Shown here: one piece after another, positions 33,854 to 46,336 of the stretch
How positions within the stretch are numbered: position 1 is the first letter of the stretch
How the letters are laid out: each line of letters begins with the position of its first letter
Source of the DNA: Allolobophora icterica
Taxonomy: Eukaryota > Annelida > Clitellata > Crassiclitellata > Lumbricidae
Length of the DNA stretch: 64,000 bases
Direction: 5' to 3'
NCBI GenBank assembly: GCA_963556255.1
Contig: OY744617.1
Span: 22,486,668-22,550,667, forward strand
The notes under the pieces: model-generated
What the model was told of the DNA's origin: nothing
Databases searched by the model: none
What the model saw: the letters and a program-made list of their open reading frames with translations, nothing else
Made by a program: the position numbers and the translations under genes

Positions 33854-36528
33854 AACCACAGCACATCCCAAAAAGATGTACTTGAAACTAAAATGACAGC
33901 CAGCTGTAGGATAAGCTGGTTCCTGCGGCTTCACTTTTTTGGGCGCTGCAGAAATCTCGAGATTATGATTATGAGACAAGGATCCCAGTTAAACTTTACA
34001 CACTCCTTCCATCTCTATCTCTTCCTATCTACAGGTAAACGGGCTGTTCGAATGTGGGAGGCTGTTAACAAAATCAAAGTCTGCTTCATATTGATTAAAA
34101 ATATTTGAATGGTTCAACCACCACAAGCTCACATCCAAATTATTTCCCATAGATGCTTACGCCTGTGGGCAAAACTTCTGATCAGCCCATCTAGGGGAAC
34201 AACCAAATAAAGCAAGAGGTCAGAAAAAAACTGGGTTGATTCATCTCAATGATGAAAGAAGATCAGTCTGGTTCATCACTACTATCAATCAGCCAGTTGA
34301 CAATATCAAACCAACAAATCTGCAATCTTTCCTTATCAGTTACACAACTCTACGAAGAATTTTTAACTTCACATGATCTTCTGTATTAAATTCAAATCAA
34401 AACCCTGTGACTCTTTTAATTCCTACGAACGCAACAGCAATAATTTGACTTACTTTCTCTTACGCGTCAAGCTATCCTTTCGAAAATATGCAACAGTTCG
34501 GTACGTACTACTGTAGTTCGCTCGTGCACACAGTCACTTAAAGCAATCTACGCATAGAAGACGGACCGAGGTCAAAAGCTCTTAATCTAGTGTATACATA
34601 CGTAGACGCTTGCTATTATTGATCTTGTCATTTAAAGTCACGACGCAAACTGTCCCACGGCATCCACAAAAGGCGAAACTCATCGACTACAGTCATAATC
34701 GGCAACATTTTCACTTACCTAAATTTCTTCGTCGGTGTACTTTACACACGTAGGGCCTACATTTTACAAGCAACAAACTATAGAGTTTAACTTACTTAAA
34801 TTTCGTCGGCTAACTTACTTTGTTTGCTTTCTTATACGTAGGCCTAAGCAAACAAACTCGGCAACAGTTTACTTACCTAATTTCCGTCTTACATAAATTT
34901 CCCCGACGTTCCAAGTTTGCAAATAGACAAATTTATCTGAACGAGCGATTTTCTATTTACGAAGACATTCCACCTCAGCAGACGATACGTGCGAAAATAC
35001 ACGTACCCCACTGACCTACGCTTCAAATTTTTGTTACAATGGCCGAAAACTACGTAATCAATATTGCATACATCTGTGACGACAGCCCGCACCTCTTGTA
35101 AACTGCCAGCCGTAACTGCCAGCCATGAGAGCCCTACAAGGTCCATCCTACTAAGCCATTGATTGCTATTTTAATCGCCACTTGAAGCAAGATGCACGTT
35201 CTCCTTCTAGTCCGTTTGAATTAATTATCGGCTATTCAACTTTGCCATTGCTAAAGAATAAAGCTCAGTTGCAAAGGCTAGCTAGTGGTGACTGGTGAGG
35301 TCATCGTTTAACAGGTCCTTCAGACTAATGATGGCATGCGGAGGTCAACATCTGGCGTCTGATTTACGAAACTGCATTGTCATTCACCATATTAATTATA
35401 GTACTTTGCACCAGATATTACGATAAGTAGTTTTCGGAATGTCGAAATTCTTTCACGACTGTGCAGTTTTTGTGCAGGTTTTTTGTCAGCGGTTATACTT
35501 TAATCTCGGTTTCATTTCTACCGGTAAAATTCATCTGTGCCACAAAGCTGTTCGTCTTGAATAACTACAAGTACTGACTTCACAATATCTTTGAAATAAG
35601 TCCTTCAAGTGTCTTAGTCTATCCACTCTACCTACTAACGTACCTCTACCTATCTACCATCATTCTACTTGTCCAATGATCAATCCGTCCATCCATCCAT
35701 CCATCCATCAACATCTATGTATCTATAAGTGTATCTATCTAGTTACCAATGACACTAGGAAAACATAAACCAGACTCAACATAAAGATAAGGAATGAGAA
35801 CATCAGGACTGAATCATACACTGTAACACAGGAGTACTGGCTTTGGCAGTTAAAGCATTAGAGTGATAAGGAAGGGACATTATAGCACTCTATGGGACAA
35901 GCTGGAGCAGACATGGAGAAGTTTACCATGCTTAGTAAAATGTTTAAACAACAGGAAGAAGACAACCAAATGTGAGAGGAAGTTACATTGGATCTTGGCA
36001 AGGAAGCAGCAAATGCAATAATACAGTCATCTGCCACCAAAACATTTAATTTCTGTAAGATTTCATACAATAATGCAGAGCTATAAGGTCGATTTAAACT
36101 CAACGTTGATTGGAGCTACTGTAGAAGTTCTACAGCAATTTGCTTGGTTGAGCTCAGTTTGACCTTTCAGCAAATGCTGCAATCAATGTGCAATCCAGTA
36201 GGTTCACTAACTCTCCATTACAACGCCTGCAGGTAATACCTAGCCACAGGGCTGGATTTCCCCGCAAGCTTTAGGGATGTTCAATCATTGCCCAGGGTCA
36301 CACTGGGGAGTTAAAGGTGGAGGGTTTTGGTTTTAAACCTGCTGGCAATATCTCATGACATCATATATACGGTACACATGAAATACATGTTAAGTTTTAA
36401 GGCATAAATTTTCAAAAGATGCACTCTAGAATAATGCTTGTGATCGTCAATTCACATCTTAAGTCTAATACAAATACAAAAAACAAGTATGTATTGTACA
36501 CGGAATTATAGTCTTTAGAAAGAACTGT
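33854..36528. other. Intergenic DNA, no supported gene
   Basis: Several short frames but none with recognisable content. 34700-34880 has repeated TTACTTACCTAA-type strings that mimic - strand splice donors and could belong to an untranslated exon of MAP3K. CCAT microsatellite at 35689-35709. Confidence 0.45.
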
Positions 36529-36529
36529 A

Positions 36530-37712
36530 TATTCATTCATTCATTCATTCGAAGATTTATATAGCGCCTCTTCAAGGGAACTACTCAGAGGTGCTCCCGA
36601 CACCAGCACGTTCATATAAGACAGTTTTAAGTTTTGCAAGAAATATGCCAGGGGTGACCCCAGGGCACATGCGGAGCTCTAAGGGAAGTCTATTCCAGAC
36701 TACCGGGCCCACCACTGAAAAAGCTCGACTTTGCATAGTCGTGGAACGAGCAAATGGAACTAAGAGTACCCCTTTTCCCGCTTAGCGGAGGGAACGTCGG
36801 CCTTGGACACCTGACACTGCGCAGCATAGCTCTCTCAGGTAAGCAGGGGCAGGGCCCTGACAACATCGCCATACTAAGGCAGCGATCCTATATTCTATGC
36901 GTAAGCGCATAGGAAGCCAGTGAAGGACCTCCAGCATATATCTAGAGTCTTGGCCATGTTTAGGAATATGCCCAATGAGACGGGCTGCAGAGCGCAGAAC
37001 TCGCTGTAAACACACTATACGACTAGATGGAAGACCAAAATAAAGCGATGAGCAGTAATCAAGGCGCGCTGTGACGAAGGAGTGAACCAGTGTAGCAGTG
37101 GCACTGGGCGTTAGCGAACGAGTAACAGTGCGAAGCTGGCGCAGCTGGTAGTAGCAGTCCCTAGTAAGACGGTGTATTTGTGGAGCAAAAGTAAGCTCCT
37201 GGTCGAGCCAAACACCAAGATCACGGACAAGAGTTGAGAAGGTATAGTTGGGGAATTCAATTGCAAGAGCAGTAAGGTCAAGTTTAGCGAGTTGCTGTCG
37301 CGTGCCTAGCCAAATAAATTTGCTTTTGGACGGGTTCAAGCGTAGTCGATTTGACGACATCCACGCTTCCATGGCATCTAAAGTTCCACTTATAACCCGG
37401 ACTGTTGGAATGGCATTGGTAGAGAGGCAATGCATGTATGCTTGGACATCATCAGCATATTGCTGACTCAGAACTGCATGTGCAGCCAGAAGCGTCGAAA
37501 GACCAGAGGTGTAGATGATGTATAAAATAGGTCCTAGGACGGAGCCTTGGGGCAACCCGTACCGTGCAGGGGCCCATGAAGACCTAGTGGTGCCATGGAT
37601 CACACAGAGGGAACGTTCATAAAGGAATGAGTTTATCCATTCATAAAAGTCTCCAGAAAGGCCAAACGAAACACGCAACCGTTCTAGCAAGATCTCATGG
37701 TCTACAGTGCTT
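36530..37712 (-). mobile_element. 5'-truncated CR1/L2-group LINE with reverse transcriptase domain
   Basis: The copy starts abruptly at about 37712 in the middle of the reverse transcriptase and runs leftwards to the 3' end AGGCGCTATATAAATCTTCG and a GAAT repeat tail (36530-36550). Truncation at the 5' end is typical of target-primed reverse transcription. A second 3' copy lies inverted at 38147-38490. Confidence 0.92.
36581..37712 (-). pseudogene. LINE reverse transcriptase, C-terminal two thirds, one in-frame stop
   Basis: Conserved motifs in order: YGLPQGSVLGPILYIIYTS (RT motif B region), QQYADDVQAY (the YADD catalytic centre), SNRLRLNPSKSKFIWLG, VRDLGVWLDQELTF, ARLDYCSSLYFGLP, LQRVLRSAARLIGHIP, LHWLPMRLRIEYRIAALVWR. 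The frame is open from 37712 to a TAA at 36782-36784 and continues in the same frame (VGPVVWNRLPLELR) to a stop at 36581-36583. So a single nonsense change separates the two parts. The N-terminal endonuclease and the first RT motifs are absent. Confidence 0.9.
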
Positions 37713-38146
37713 CTGTTATAATCATATTATTACTGGATATGAACTCTGCAAGCAGTAACATGATTGTACAAAATCATAGCCTGATCAAGGTCCTCTTAGT
37801 GCTCTTTGTAAAGCGTTCAAAGGACACGCAGCAGCATTTAGTATAGACTGGTGATCAAAAGGAAATTTATAATCAGAACTCTTCGTGCGAGGCTATAAAG
37901 ACCGATTTAATCAGAACCTTTCACATAAAAGACAAACACTGCACTAACATAATGTACAGAAGCACGCATCAACACATCATGAAATCTTCTCAACACACAT
38001 GGCACTCAGCGAATACAAAAAAGCAAAGAACATAGCATATCAGCAAACTTAAAACACAAGAACAATGCTTATCAACCAAAGGCTGCCTCTCTGTCTACGT
38101 AGACTGATCTTCTGGATATCTGACCTGATTACGGTTTGGTTTTGAA
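37713..38146. other. Spacer between two inverted LINE 3' copies
   Basis: No gene recognised. Includes part of the 3' copy's upstream sequence, CTGACCTGATTACGGTTTG (38122-38140), also found at 58640-58660. Confidence 0.4.
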
Positions 38147-38490
38147 GTGCCACTCGCAGATGCCTTGTGCATTAGACACCGGCACAACAGAAGTTACAAA
38201 TTCGGAGAAATCCCTTGGCTATACTGGACGGGTGGCATGGAAGCCCTCCAGCAACATGTCAGCCTTCCATTTGCTCGTTCCACGACTATGCAAAGTCGAG
38301 CTTTTTCAGTGGTGGGCCCGGTAGTCTGGAATAGACTTCCCTTAGAGCTCCGCATGTGCCCTGGGGTCACCCCTGGCATATTTCTTGCAAAACTTAAAAC
38401 TGTCTTATATGAACATGCTGGTGTCGGGAGCGCCTCTGAGTAGTTCCCTTGAAGAGGCGCTATATAAATCTTCGAATGAATGAATTAATG
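38147..38490 (+). mobile_element. Second LINE 3' copy, inverted relative to the first
   Basis: The frame 38147-38443 encodes FARSTTMQSRAFSVVGPVVW and FLAKLKTVLYEHAGVGSASE, nearly identical to the C-terminus at 36581-36760. It ends GAGGCGCTATATAAATCTTC plus GAATGAATGAAT. Confidence 0.9.
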
Positions 38491-39090
38491 CAGATCTGAG
38501 GCTGAATCTTGTATGTTCTGCCAACTGGCAATCCACTGCAAAGCAACTCAACGTAGGGAAGTGCTCAGCGCCTTTGTTATCATATTTGAGAGTCACGCTT
38601 TCGTCCGAATGTCCTAGTACCCTAGTATAGCAACAACTCCTACCATAGCAACAAATCACTCAGCTGTCTGCTGTCCCTCTGCTCATTTTACCTTATAAAT
38701 CTTACCTTGCAGTTAGCAAAAACACGCAAAAAAGAAAATTGATTGCTGAAAAGTTTGTGAGAGGCCAGTTCAACACCAGAGAAAGCAATTCATTGTCTTT
38801 CAAATGATAAATACAGCATTCATTATTTCAGGCACTGTGCTAGATTTAAATAATTTTAACAATTACTAATAATAAGAAATGGACACTTAGTAACCAAGTT
38901 CAAACATTATTACCAGAACTAATTAATATACTAGAAATAAATAATATGAACAATTATGGATAGCAAGATGTAATGGTGGGTTTTATAATCATGTTCACAC
39001 ATCATTACTGGTACTAATTACTATGCTAGAAATACATAATATTAACAATTATTACATGCATTAACTATTATAACATTCAATTCATGCATT
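38491..39090. other. Intergenic DNA 3' of CENP-O
   Basis: AT-rich, with a local near-duplication of TACTAGAAATAAATAATATG at 38928 and again around 39020. Probably contains the CENP-O 3' UTR. Confidence 0.4.
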
Positions 39091-39094
39091 TTAG

Positions 39095-42000
39095 TCAGTC
39101 CGGTCCAGTGCAACCAACTGTATACAAAAGCAACTTCAGTGATAACTGTCTATTTCCATGTGTTATCTGGTAGAAGTACTTGTAATCGACGTAGGCCCGC
39201 CAATAACTTGAGACATTGCCTCTGTTAGGCAACATGACGTGAAAACATGCGTCCAGTTGTTCAAAAGTCTCTTGTCGATGACCGAAGAATCTGTGGAACG
39301 ACAAAATTGCAAATTAGTCAAGCACTGATGATACACAGTTTGTTATTGCAAACTCCAACATTTCTATTTCAAGAAAGTTGCTTACATTAAAGCACGATTC
39401 TGTTACATTAATGCATCAGTTGAAGGGTACGTTCAGTTTAGACTTTATAGAGTCATGGTGTAATTTTGACAACTTTACTGGCAGAAATTCACTTAATGCA
39501 GAGTTTCACATGCTACTAGCCAGAGCACATTTAAACAGCAATACTACAGTTGCATTTAAAGCAGATTCTCTTATAGTTCCAACTCATTTATAACACACTG
39601 CAACACACACATGGACTGCCCAGAGAAGCACAGCAACCTATACTTCTGCAGCTTCAAGAAACGTTAGCAATGTATGACAGACATATGACAGATTTTAATG
39701 TCTTTGTGAAGTTCTTGTAAGGTGCTATATAAATGTCCATATACATACATACACAGTACATACATACATACATACATATCCTGACATAGGGCAATAGAAT
39801 ACACACTAAACTGATTACCATTTCCTTTTCCTAAATTTCCTTAATAAAACAAACTACCAGCAGCATCAATCACTGAATCAGGAATAACTAGTTACGAGTC
39901 ACTGAATGACAAACTGACTGACAAATTGACTGAAACCAGTCAGTCTAACTTCTAAGTCCAGTTGTGAAAATTACGTTACAACAATATAACGCAGCCTGAC
40001 TAAGTCAGAGGGTTCAAACCAACTCACCAACTGGATTTAACTGAACTTCAGAAGGAAGAATTGCAAAGGGATCTGCATAGGAAAGTGACACTTCCATTTG
40101 GCTCTTGCAGGACGAGTCGTCGGAAGAGAAATTCACGGCAAATATAATTAAACTAAGATCAAACAGAATGACGAAGTCTGACAACTGGTCTTTATATCGT
40201 GCCTGCAAATCATAACACAATCACAATAAATCAGAGGTAGCCATGATGGGTAAAAGGATGAATTAAAATATGTTTCAAAGTAGAAATGCTTCAATGCTCT
40301 TTAAAACAGAAATCCTAGGAAACAGAAATGTTACCCACTTGGTAGTAATTGGCATTGTGTCATTCAACACTAAGCAAATGTGAATGTACTACAAGTCACT
40401 CAAGCAGTTTTGGCAACATGGCATTCTTACAACTCCTTAATCCTGCAATTCTAGATGCTTTTTCACGTGCCAATAGAACAATTAAAAATCATATTACCAT
40501 CTTCATTTAGTTACAAAATCCTTATCAGCACTTTCAATAGCTCAACTCAAACTCACTATTCAAATCCCTCAACCTTTCTTTTGGCCTATCCAAGATAAGT
40601 GTGGCCAGTATCTGTCCCATAAAAGCAGTTTTATAGGAGATAAACTTGATCCTACTTTAGCAGTTGTACACATTCAAAGATTATATTAGATTATATCTAT
40701 AGATAACTTAATGCAAACACTTATATCAACAGAGATATTACAAACAAGTTGCACAAATCTAATCACGACTATCATGATCCACAGGCACCAATCAGTGACT
40801 GCTTCAAGTCACACAGTAGTCAAAAAGGCCCACTGTTGTGATGTAAAGGTCACAATAGATGGCCAAAAACACAGGTAAGCTGGTCCAGGTGCTAAGAAGT
40901 TGGCAAAGATGCTACACAACATAACAAAATGGCAATCAAAGTCTCATTGCAAGTGAAGATGGTGAAGATATTAGCCAACTACAAGTGAAGATGGTGAACA
41001 TATTAGCCAACTACAAGGAGTGAAGACGGTGAAGATATTAGCCAACTAGCCTTGACTGCTTTCAGCTCTTCGCGCCTTGAGATGAAAGCCCGCAGACGGT
41101 CCTGTATTAGCGAAAAGAACCTTTCAATTCCACTCTCAAGCCACGAGCGTAAGTCCTCTAAACAGATGAACTTTGGAAGGTCATATTTCACCAGAACATA
41201 TTTGTCTTCACTGTGCTTAAGCTCTGCCGTGTAAGATTCGTAGAAGACACCACGATATGAAGTCGTGAAGGTAACGACAAATGTATCTTCATCCAATGTA
41301 ACAACAGAAATACCTTGAAACAACAACAACAACGTCGTCAGTCAACCTATTAATTCTTCCAAATCTAAACACGTTCTAAGCTCTACTAATATCCTCCTAG
41401 ATAACAACAACATAACCGAGTCCTTTAAATCCCAAACCTCAGTACAATCTAAACACTTCTGATCTTAAAAAACTTTCTGTAGCACCACAGCAATAAAAAA
41501 ACTTGGCAGTAATCGATAATTACTTCTAATTGAACCTCTGAATAGTTATTCTGCGAGAGGCGCTTTATAAATTTCTAGATACAATACAAAATTTCTAGAT
41601 ACAATAGGCAAGCCATTCAGAAGCTTTAGGTCTTCTGGACTACTAACAGAAACCAAATCTCAAGCTAGGATCAGTCTGGTTAAAACCTAGCTGAACAACT
41701 CAACGAAACATGGAGAACACAGGAGAAATTTAATTTTGAAAAGACAGTTTCTTCATGACCTGCAAAGACCAACACATACTTGATGGACTTGACATGAACC
41801 TGAGGAGAGATCGAACATTTGAGCTCAGTGACAGAAAGGCTTTCATGCCACGACTTTAGCTACCATTTTAATATCATAATTATCATTATTAAACTGTGTG
41901 CCATGGTGGCAGAACAAAACTTAATATATGTACTTGAACATTCCTATACCAACCATCTAAGAACCTTGACAAGGCACAATGCACTAGCGTAAATACTGTC

Positions 42001-43705
42001 ATAGTTGAACAATGGTGCCCCAATAGGTGGATAAGTTGACACTAGCAGGCTCCCATACATGCAGAAACCAGCCACAGGAATCCAAGCAGGAATGAAGTTG
42101 GTATCATGTTCAGAGTTCATTGAGGATGAAGAACGATGATATCCAAATGATATTTTCACAGCACAGTGTTAAGCTCACAGACCACTGCACATTCAGAGAT
42201 CTTTCATTGCTGAACACCTCACTGCAGTGAATGCCAGTTTCGCTCACCATTAGATCACCTAATGTGTACTTACAATTTGTTTTTAAGCCATGTAACCCAT
42301 AAGGAAGTACAGCGCCCTTTTCTTCGACCTTGGGTGTCCTATGCTATGGTGCTATATAAATCGTCTTATTATTGTTATTTTTACTATTATTATTATTATT
42401 ATTATTAAAGAATAATCGATACCTTTAGCATAACGATCACAGCGCTACTATAGAAGTTCCTGGACTGGATTCAAATGCTGTAGTGCTGTTTGGATTTCAG
42501 ATAAAAGATCCTTTAAATCCAGGATAATTGTTTTGATTGTTCAAATAAGCCTGTAATAAACGAAACACTACTGGTATCTTACTTACCATACATATTATTA
42601 AGTTATACATTATTCAAAGCAACATTAAACAGACTGAAATTGCAGGTACCGAGCAGCCGATAGATCCACTGAGTCTCCTTTAGTTTCTTCACGAGGTTGG
42701 AATTGAGGCTGCCATCTCTTACATCATCCTGTACAGTAATTTAAATAAACACATGTAAGAAACCTTTCAATAAGTCAAACAGTGAACATGGAGTCTCTAG
42801 TTAAGTTGAGCTGAACCACAGTCCTCAAATCCAGTGCCATCTTCATATCAAACCAGCTTCTGCAAGTTGAACAACCTTTGACCAAGTCAGCTTATGCAAG
42901 GTGACTATCTTTGGCTCACTGCCATGTAGCAAGTGAACTAGTGTGACCACTAAACACAACAGGCTCTATTGAGTGACATTTTATCACTATGCTTTTGGCA
43001 AGAGTGATATGACAATGCAAATAATATGCATGTATAATTATACGTATATCTAGAAACTGAACACAACACCTTTTAAAGTACATGATGTTAAAGTAACTAA
43101 GAGCAAAAAGTAAAACAGTTAGCAAACATTGATCATACAACTAGTAGAGGCACCAATGGCAAGCTACCACACACAAACACACATACACAAACACACACAT
43201 ACACAAACACACACATAAACAAACACACACACACACAGCCCAACCAATGAATTCCCATCCCTAGCTGATAATAGACATGATGTTCGGAGTTCCTACACTA
43301 TGTAGTAGCATCAAAAAGAGGAGCGATTACAGGCGTGCATACAGGTAACATGTAGTTGAATATTTTCATATTTTGAGAAAGATGCTACATAAAGCTGCAA
43401 TCTAGAAGTGCACACTGTACACAAAGCGATATATAAAAAATGCAACGTAAAAAAGTACACTGTGCTAACATCACCGATTTGCTAACACTCCACTGGACCC
43501 GCAGGGACCTTAATTTGATAACAAGTTGAAATAAACTGCTCATACAAACCTGTGCAAGCTTCTGTTTATATAGGTCTCTCAGCTTTTTCAAGCGAACGAC
43601 TTTTCTTGACAAAGCCTGTTCCAGCCTTTCCTGTTCCGTCTGCACATTCTTCTCCAAAGACTTATTGAAAGCTCTTTCCTCCATGCTTTTTAGGATATCA
43701 TACAT
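39095..43705 (-). CDS. CENPO: CENP-O (Mcm21) kinetochore protein, 5 exons seen, ~287 aa
   Basis: Exons in coding order: 43550-43705, 42650-42728, 41057-41313, 40028-40202, 39095-39290. CENP-O belongs to the CENP-O/P/Q/U/R complex of the inner kinetochore. Exon 1 encodes a coiled coil (ERLEQALSRKVVRLKKLRDL). Exons 2-4 encode the RWD-like core: LKETQWIYRLLG, TFVVTFTTSYRGVFYESYTA, DLPKFICLEDLRSWLESGI, SRREELKA, then SYADPFAILPSEVQL. Exon 5 has HRQETFEQLDACFHVMLPN. Junctions 1/2, 2/3 and 3/4 are phase-consistent. Junction 4/5 is not: the good donor GTGAGT leaves phase 1 but exon 5 needs phase 2. A missing mini-exon, or a weak donor 4 nt downstream (GA/GTTGGT), would fix it. The ATG at 43703-43705 lies just after an acceptor-like TTAG, so an untranslated exon probably precedes it. 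The family call is from recalled similarity and is fairly strong. Confidence 0.82.
39700..39775 (+). repeat. LINE 3' end and ATACA/TACA tail in a CENP-O intron
   Basis: TTGTAAGGTGCTATATAAAT followed by ATACATACATACA repeats. Confidence 0.65.
40949..41048. repeat. Three-copy 32-36-bp tandem repeat at a CENP-O splice donor
   Basis: AAGTGAAGATGGTGAAGATA then TTAGCCAACTAC, three times with small changes (AGTGAAGACGGTGAAGATAT in the last). It starts 9 bp into the intron that follows exon 3 (exon end at 41057). Confidence 0.9.
42335..42415 (+). repeat. LINE 3' end followed by ATT microsatellite
   Basis: TATGGTGCTATATAAATCGT then TTATTATTG and (ATT)n. Confidence 0.65.
43168..43240. repeat. CA-rich microsatellite
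   Basis: Interrupted repeats of ACACAAACACACATACACA in the first CENP-O intron. Confidence 0.85.
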
Positions 43706-44939
43706 GTCTGCTAACATATATAAAAACACAGTAATACCCGATATTGTAATTACAAATAACCAAATGGTTTTAAAATAAGCTGGCAAACATGTTTTCGAAC
43801 TTTGTATCGGTGAGATGGTTGAATGGCAACACACTGGTACAAAGATCAGAAGGACATGGGTTTGATAACCTCTAGGTTGACTCAGCCTTTTCACTCCCTA
43901 CACTCCCTAGGTGGGCGACTGTAAAATGAGCAGTAGGACAGATGGGTGCCTTGAAGGCTGTCATACAGTTAAATTCGACTACTTTTAAACTTGTTATCAT
44001 CTGTTACTCATGTAATCTTACTGCGTACTTGTCAGTTTGAATTTAATAAGCGATTATTATTATTATTTACGACATATACACTTTAAATTAACGTTGTCAA
44101 ACATTAATTTTCTCATGTTTGCAAATATTGTTTGTGAACCATTGCTTACTTACTTTCGTGGATGTAGTGTCACAGCACTCTATTCTGTCCGAGTCTGGGC
44201 AGCCATATTGTTTATTATGGTGATCGGTCGCTACCGGGTCAACGCAAACCTCTACCCTTTTTCGACCTATTTTGCTCGGCTACATATTCTGTTGCCGACA
44301 GATGTTTTTTAACACCCAAATGACACTTGGATTTTGCACTCGTTTTTACAATGATACTAATTTGCATAAGTATAGGTTACCACTTAGTCTTATAAACAAT
44401 GGAACTTAGTCAGACCCCATTAAGGCGCGCATTGCAAAAAAACTGTTATAAACAAATCATACAACTAAGTTGTATCAACCTTCGAAGTCCCTGTCAGAAG
44501 ACATTTTATGCTTTCAAATGTTTAAAAGCAGGCTTAATAAAATGAGTTTTCAATGTTATGCAACTTGTTTTGAAAATTCGTATCAAATTGCAAGGAATCA
44601 AATGTAACAACAGATTACACATTTCATGCGGAATCCATAGTCAATGATGCCAGTGAAAGCCTCGCTTCGTAGAGTGATCGATAGGGCGAGGCAATTGGGT
44701 AATTGGCAGAGGAATTGTTTAAAATATTATTGGAAGCATTGTGTGATCACGCTAAATCCACCTAAACTTTTTTGTCATAGAAGGGCAACACCGTCGTGAA
44801 CATTAGTAGCGGCGTATCGTTGCGGAAGCCTTGATGACATTGGTGATGATTCTGATGAAAGCCAGGCACACTTGATATGATGTCGCTTACCCAAATCAAT
44901 CGCTGGAACGATTGCTTCACTTTCACGTAGGCCTACATT

Positions 44940-45085
44940 AACTTTGCGGCCCGTAGTCGTGGACCTTAAATGGCATGGCACTCATTCAAACGGGCAGCAG
45001 AGGTAGGGATCATCCGATAACTTTATCAAAATATGACCTCGAGCAGGGTCGAGACCATTCGGTCGCTGGAGAAAAATGTGAAAGT
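44940..45085 (+). repeat. SINE family B, partial copy
   Basis: GGCACTCATTCAAACGGGCA, AGGTAGGGATCATCC, CAGGGTCGAGACCATTCGGT and CGCTGGAGAAAAATGTG match the body of the copy at 19067-19345. The tRNA head is missing. Confidence 0.7.
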
Positions 45086-45164
45086 TATAGAGTCGTATAC
45101 CTTGAATTACCTTCTGTAGGCCCCTACTTACTGTCAAGCTGAATTACCGTTCCAGATAACTCAG

Positions 45165-45325
45165 CCACTGTTCGTACTCTGACAGTGCCAGTCCCAAGCC
45201 TGGATATATAAGGAGGAGGGCGACGCTAATCATCTTCGATATGACGGCGTCGTTAAATAAACGTATTACACACGCTAATCATCTTTGTTATGACACAGCG
45301 TCGCTAAACTGAAACTACTACTACC
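45165..45325. repeat. Dispersed repeat R3, copy 2 (internally duplicated)
   Basis: TACTCTGACAGTGCCAGTCC, GGAGGAGGGCGACGCTAATC, then CGCTAATCATCTTTGTTATG and GCGTCGCTAAACTGAAACTA as in 13478-13585. The CGCTAATCATCTT part occurs twice. Confidence 0.7.
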
Positions 45326-45419
45326 GTTCCAGAGAAATATCTCGTCTAATCTCTAAGACCCCGAGGGAATGAAGTACCTCAGAATAAAAAAGATAATAGC
45401 ATGCGGTCATCTGAAACCC

Positions 45420-45650
45420 GAACCCTTGTCCTTCATCGGTGTCGCACTACAACCACAGAATAGACACGCTTTAGGGCCTATCTATTCTGTGCTACAACTG
45501 CATCAAAATCTTTCACCTCGTCCGCCCCTCGAATCTAGAACAACCTACCATCCAACATCAGGATCTCTACGACTCTTAATGCCACTTTTAGGCCTAAGAA
45601 AAACTTAAAGACCGAACTTTTCAAACAGGCCTATCTGGACTGATCTCCCT
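45420..45650 (+). mobile_element. L2/CR1-like LINE 3' fragment
   Basis: One frame reads NNLPSNIRISTTLNATF, then NLKTELFKQAYLD and stop, the L2 C-terminus, with a TAG where the conserved Trp of WNNLP is expected. Degenerate. Confidence 0.75.
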
Positions 45651-45713
45651 GCTCCCAGTGCTTCTGAATCGTACGTTGCATCGATTTCCTTTCGACTGTT
45701 TACGAACTATAGG

Positions 45714-45715
<2 letters not shown>

Positions 45716-45750
<35 letters not shown>

Positions 45751-45783
45751 CTTAAATCTCTGCTATTATTATTATTATTGTTG

Positions 45784-45871
<88 letters not shown>

Positions 45872-45872
45872 C
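45716..45872. repeat. (AT)n and (TTA)n microsatellites
   Basis: AT run at 45717-45746 and about 30 TTA/ATT units at 45765-45872. A poly-leucine reading frame over it is an artefact. Confidence 0.95.
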
Positions 45873-45920
45873 ATGCCGTTTCTGATAGCCTATGGCCTCC
45901 TTGGCAACTACCTATATAGG

Positions 45921-46328
45921 CAGTGGCGTAGCTAGGATATTTTGCGCCCGGGGACGAACTATGAATTTGGCGCCCCCTCCCCCCCCCGTTTTACTATTTC
46001 ACATTTTCCACATAGGCCTAATCGAATGGCAATTTTAATTTTTTTAGGAAATAAAATATGAAAAATACAGACAGTACATGCATGTTTCCCCTTAGTGCTC
46101 AATGGGGCGCCAAAATCATACCTAAGAACTTATTTGTAAGTAATGAGGATATAATTGGATATATTTGGGGCGCTAAAATTAAATCTTATGCATTCATTTG
46201 TGATAAATTAGTTAAAACTGCATCAAAATTAAGAGTAAAATTATTTATCTTAACCCTCATTTTGGCGCCCCCTTACCTTGGCGCCCGGGGACACATGCCC
46301 CCCTGCCCCCCCCCTAGCTACGCCACTG
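45921..46328. mobile_element. hAT-like non-autonomous element (408 bp)
   Basis: Perfect inverted ends CAGTGGCGTAGCTAGG and CCTAGCTACGCCACTG. Perfect 8-bp duplication TATATAGG (45913-45920, 46329-46336). GGCGCCC motifs lie near both ends. No transposase. Confidence 0.95.
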
Positions 46329-46336
46329 TATATAGG

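Noticed and set aside
34700..34890. Repeated TTACTTACCT strings resembling - strand splice donors
   Set aside because: They may mark a 5' untranslated exon of MAP3K but no matching acceptor or coding content can be shown; not annotated as an exon.
45658..45885. Poly-leucine reading frame
   Set aside because: Translation of a (TTA)n microsatellite.
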